DNA from: Streptomyces erythrochromogenes
GTDB taxonomy: Bacteria > Actinomycetota > Actinomycetes > Streptomycetales > Streptomycetaceae
Assembly: GCF_036170895.1 (NCBI RefSeq)
Contig: NZ_CP108036.1
Span: 7,103,501-7,167,500, forward strand
Direction of reading: 5' to 3'
Length of the DNA stretch: 64,000 bases
The number at the start of each line of letters is the position of its first letter. Within the stretch, counting starts at the first letter, position 1. Both the position numbers and the translations under genes were made by a program. Below, piece by piece: positions 63,327 to 64,000 of this stretch. The notes beneath the pieces are model-generated. The model was not told the origin of the DNA. It made no database searches and saw only the letters and a program-made list of their open reading frames with translations.

Positions 63327-64000
63327 ATGACCACCGCAGCGACCGAGACAGCGGGGCCGGCGGTACGCGTCCGCTTCCTGGGCGATTTCGAGCTGACCGT
63401 GAACGGCACCCCCGTACGCCGCTGGCGGGCCGGCAAGGCCCGCGGCCTCTTCCAGTACCTCGTGGTCCACCGCGGCCAGATGCTCACCCGAGACCGGCTC
63501 TACGAGTCCCTGTGGCCCGGCACCGACAGCACCGCGGGCAGCTCGCTCAAGGTCGCCGCCCACGCCCTGCGCCGGGTGCTCGACGCCCACCCCGACCGCC
63601 CCGGGGACTCCGGGATCCAGCTGGTCTACCGCGACTTCGGCTACGTCCTGCACGTCGCCGGCCTGTGGTCCGACCTCGACCGCTTCCAGGAGCTCGTGCA
63701 CGCCGGCCTGCGGGCCGCCACCGCCGGCGATACCGCGCTCGCCCGGACCCGGCTGCGGGCGGCGATCGCCCTGTACGGCGGCGAGTTCCTGCGCGGCGAG
63801 AGCGCCGACTGGGTCGTCGAACAGCGCGAGTACCTCAGGGCGCTGGTCCTGCGGGCCCTGGGCGTGCTGCGCGCCGACGCCGAGGACCGCGAGGACTTCG
63901 TGGAGCTGATCGAGCTCTGCAAGCGCACGCTGGAGATCGACCGCCACCACGAGGAGACCTACCGCGCGCTGATGGCCGCACACGGCCGCCGCGGCGAACT
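63327..64000 (+). CDS. SARP-family activator, N-terminal part
   Basis: The gene runs off the right edge; 224 codons are in the window. It begins MTTAATETAGPAVRVRFLGD after GGGAGG. An OmpR-like DNA-binding domain (FELTVNGTPVRRWRAGKAR, LTRDRLYESLWPG, SSLKVAAHALRRVLDAHP) is followed by a BTAD-like helical domain (SDLDRFQELVHAGLRAA, LYGGEFLRGESADWVVEQRE, ICKRTLEIDRHHEETYRALM-like ELCKRTLEIDRHHEETYRAL). SARP proteins activate antibiotic and related clusters. It is divergent from the halogenase gene and probably the cluster's own activator. Whether it ends after the BTAD or carries a further domain cannot be seen. Confidence 0.92.
   Translation, partial: MTTAATETAGPAVRVRFLGDFELTVNGTPVRRWRAGKARGLFQYLVVHRGQMLTRDRLYESLWPGTDSTAGSSLKVAAHALRRVLDAHPDRPGDSGIQLVYRDFGYVLHVAGLWSDLDRFQELVHAGLRAATAGDTALARTRLRAAIALYGGEFLRGESADWVVEQREYLRALVLRALGVLRADAEDREDFVELIELCKRTLEIDRHHEETYRALMAAHGRRGE

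Overview
The window reads as chromosomal DNA of a Streptomyces or a close relative. The base composition is very GC-rich, third codon positions are almost always G or C, and several gene types are characteristic of the genus: a complete conservon (cvnABCD), SARP regulators, a DUF6397 protein, a GAF-type AcoR-like regulator and a SWIM/SNF2 gene pair. Many genes overlap by ATGA, GTGA or TGATG, and several start codons sit 6-9 bases after a TAnnnT -10 element, as in leaderless transcripts. I saw no tRNA, rRNA, CRISPR array or intact mobile element. The only mobile-element trace is an integrase remnant at 15.6-16.2 kb.

Layout. 1-7.2 kb (all minus): a lipoprotein-dependent oligopeptide/nickel-type ABC importer with a fused double ATPase, translationally coupled to a sulfatase that runs off the left edge, and a ROK regulator upstream. 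7.4-13.4 kb: a large SARP-AAA-TPR regulator, a LuxR-type regulator and an unrecognised zinc-ribbon protein. 13.5-16.2 kb: GNAT plus pirin, divergent from an AhpD-like protein, then the integrase remnant. 16.3-19.2 kb: an aldehyde dehydrogenase and its probable GAF-type activator. 19.4-23.7 kb: SWIM zinc-finger protein coupled to a SNF2 helicase. 23.8-28.4 kb: small membrane protein, an orphan polyprenyl-synthetase-like enzyme, TrmO-like protein, hypothetical protein, DUF2236 protein and methyltransferase. 28.5-34.7 kb: MHYT membrane protein, the cvnABCD conservon, an F420/FMN split-barrel protein and a second Roadblock protein closely similar to CvnB. 34.8-41.3 kb: DUF6397, YchJ-like, TesB thioesterase, a SKI2-like helicase with DUF3516, a YdjM-like membrane protein and a hypothetical protein. 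41.3-50.6 kb: a heterodimeric ABC exporter with complementary site degeneration, a FAD/Fe-S D-lactate-dehydrogenase-like oxidoreductase, and a MarR regulator divergent from a homodimeric ABC exporter across a strong palindromic operator. 50.6-59.6 kb: short MltG-like protein, flavin monooxygenase plus P450, HAD phosphatase, Lrp regulator, DUF1275 protein, histidine phosphatase, APC transporter plus UspA, and GNAT.

59.6-64 kb (right edge): a Na+/H+ antiporter, a flavin reductase and a flavin-dependent tryptophan halogenase on the minus strand, divergent from a SARP activator that runs off the window. The 175-bp intergenic region holds two outward-facing pairs of heptamers, each with 11-bp periodicity and the same spacing to a CACT-containing -10. 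This is what two SARP-activated divergent promoters should look like. I read this as the edge of a secondary-metabolite cluster that uses a halogenated tryptophan, with most of the cluster beyond position 64000.

The points most worth following are the SARP-box architecture of the halogenase cluster, the importer with a coupled cytoplasmic sulfatase, the asymmetric ABC heterodimer, the MarR operator, the orphan prenyl-synthase-like enzyme and the unrecognised zinc-ribbon protein.
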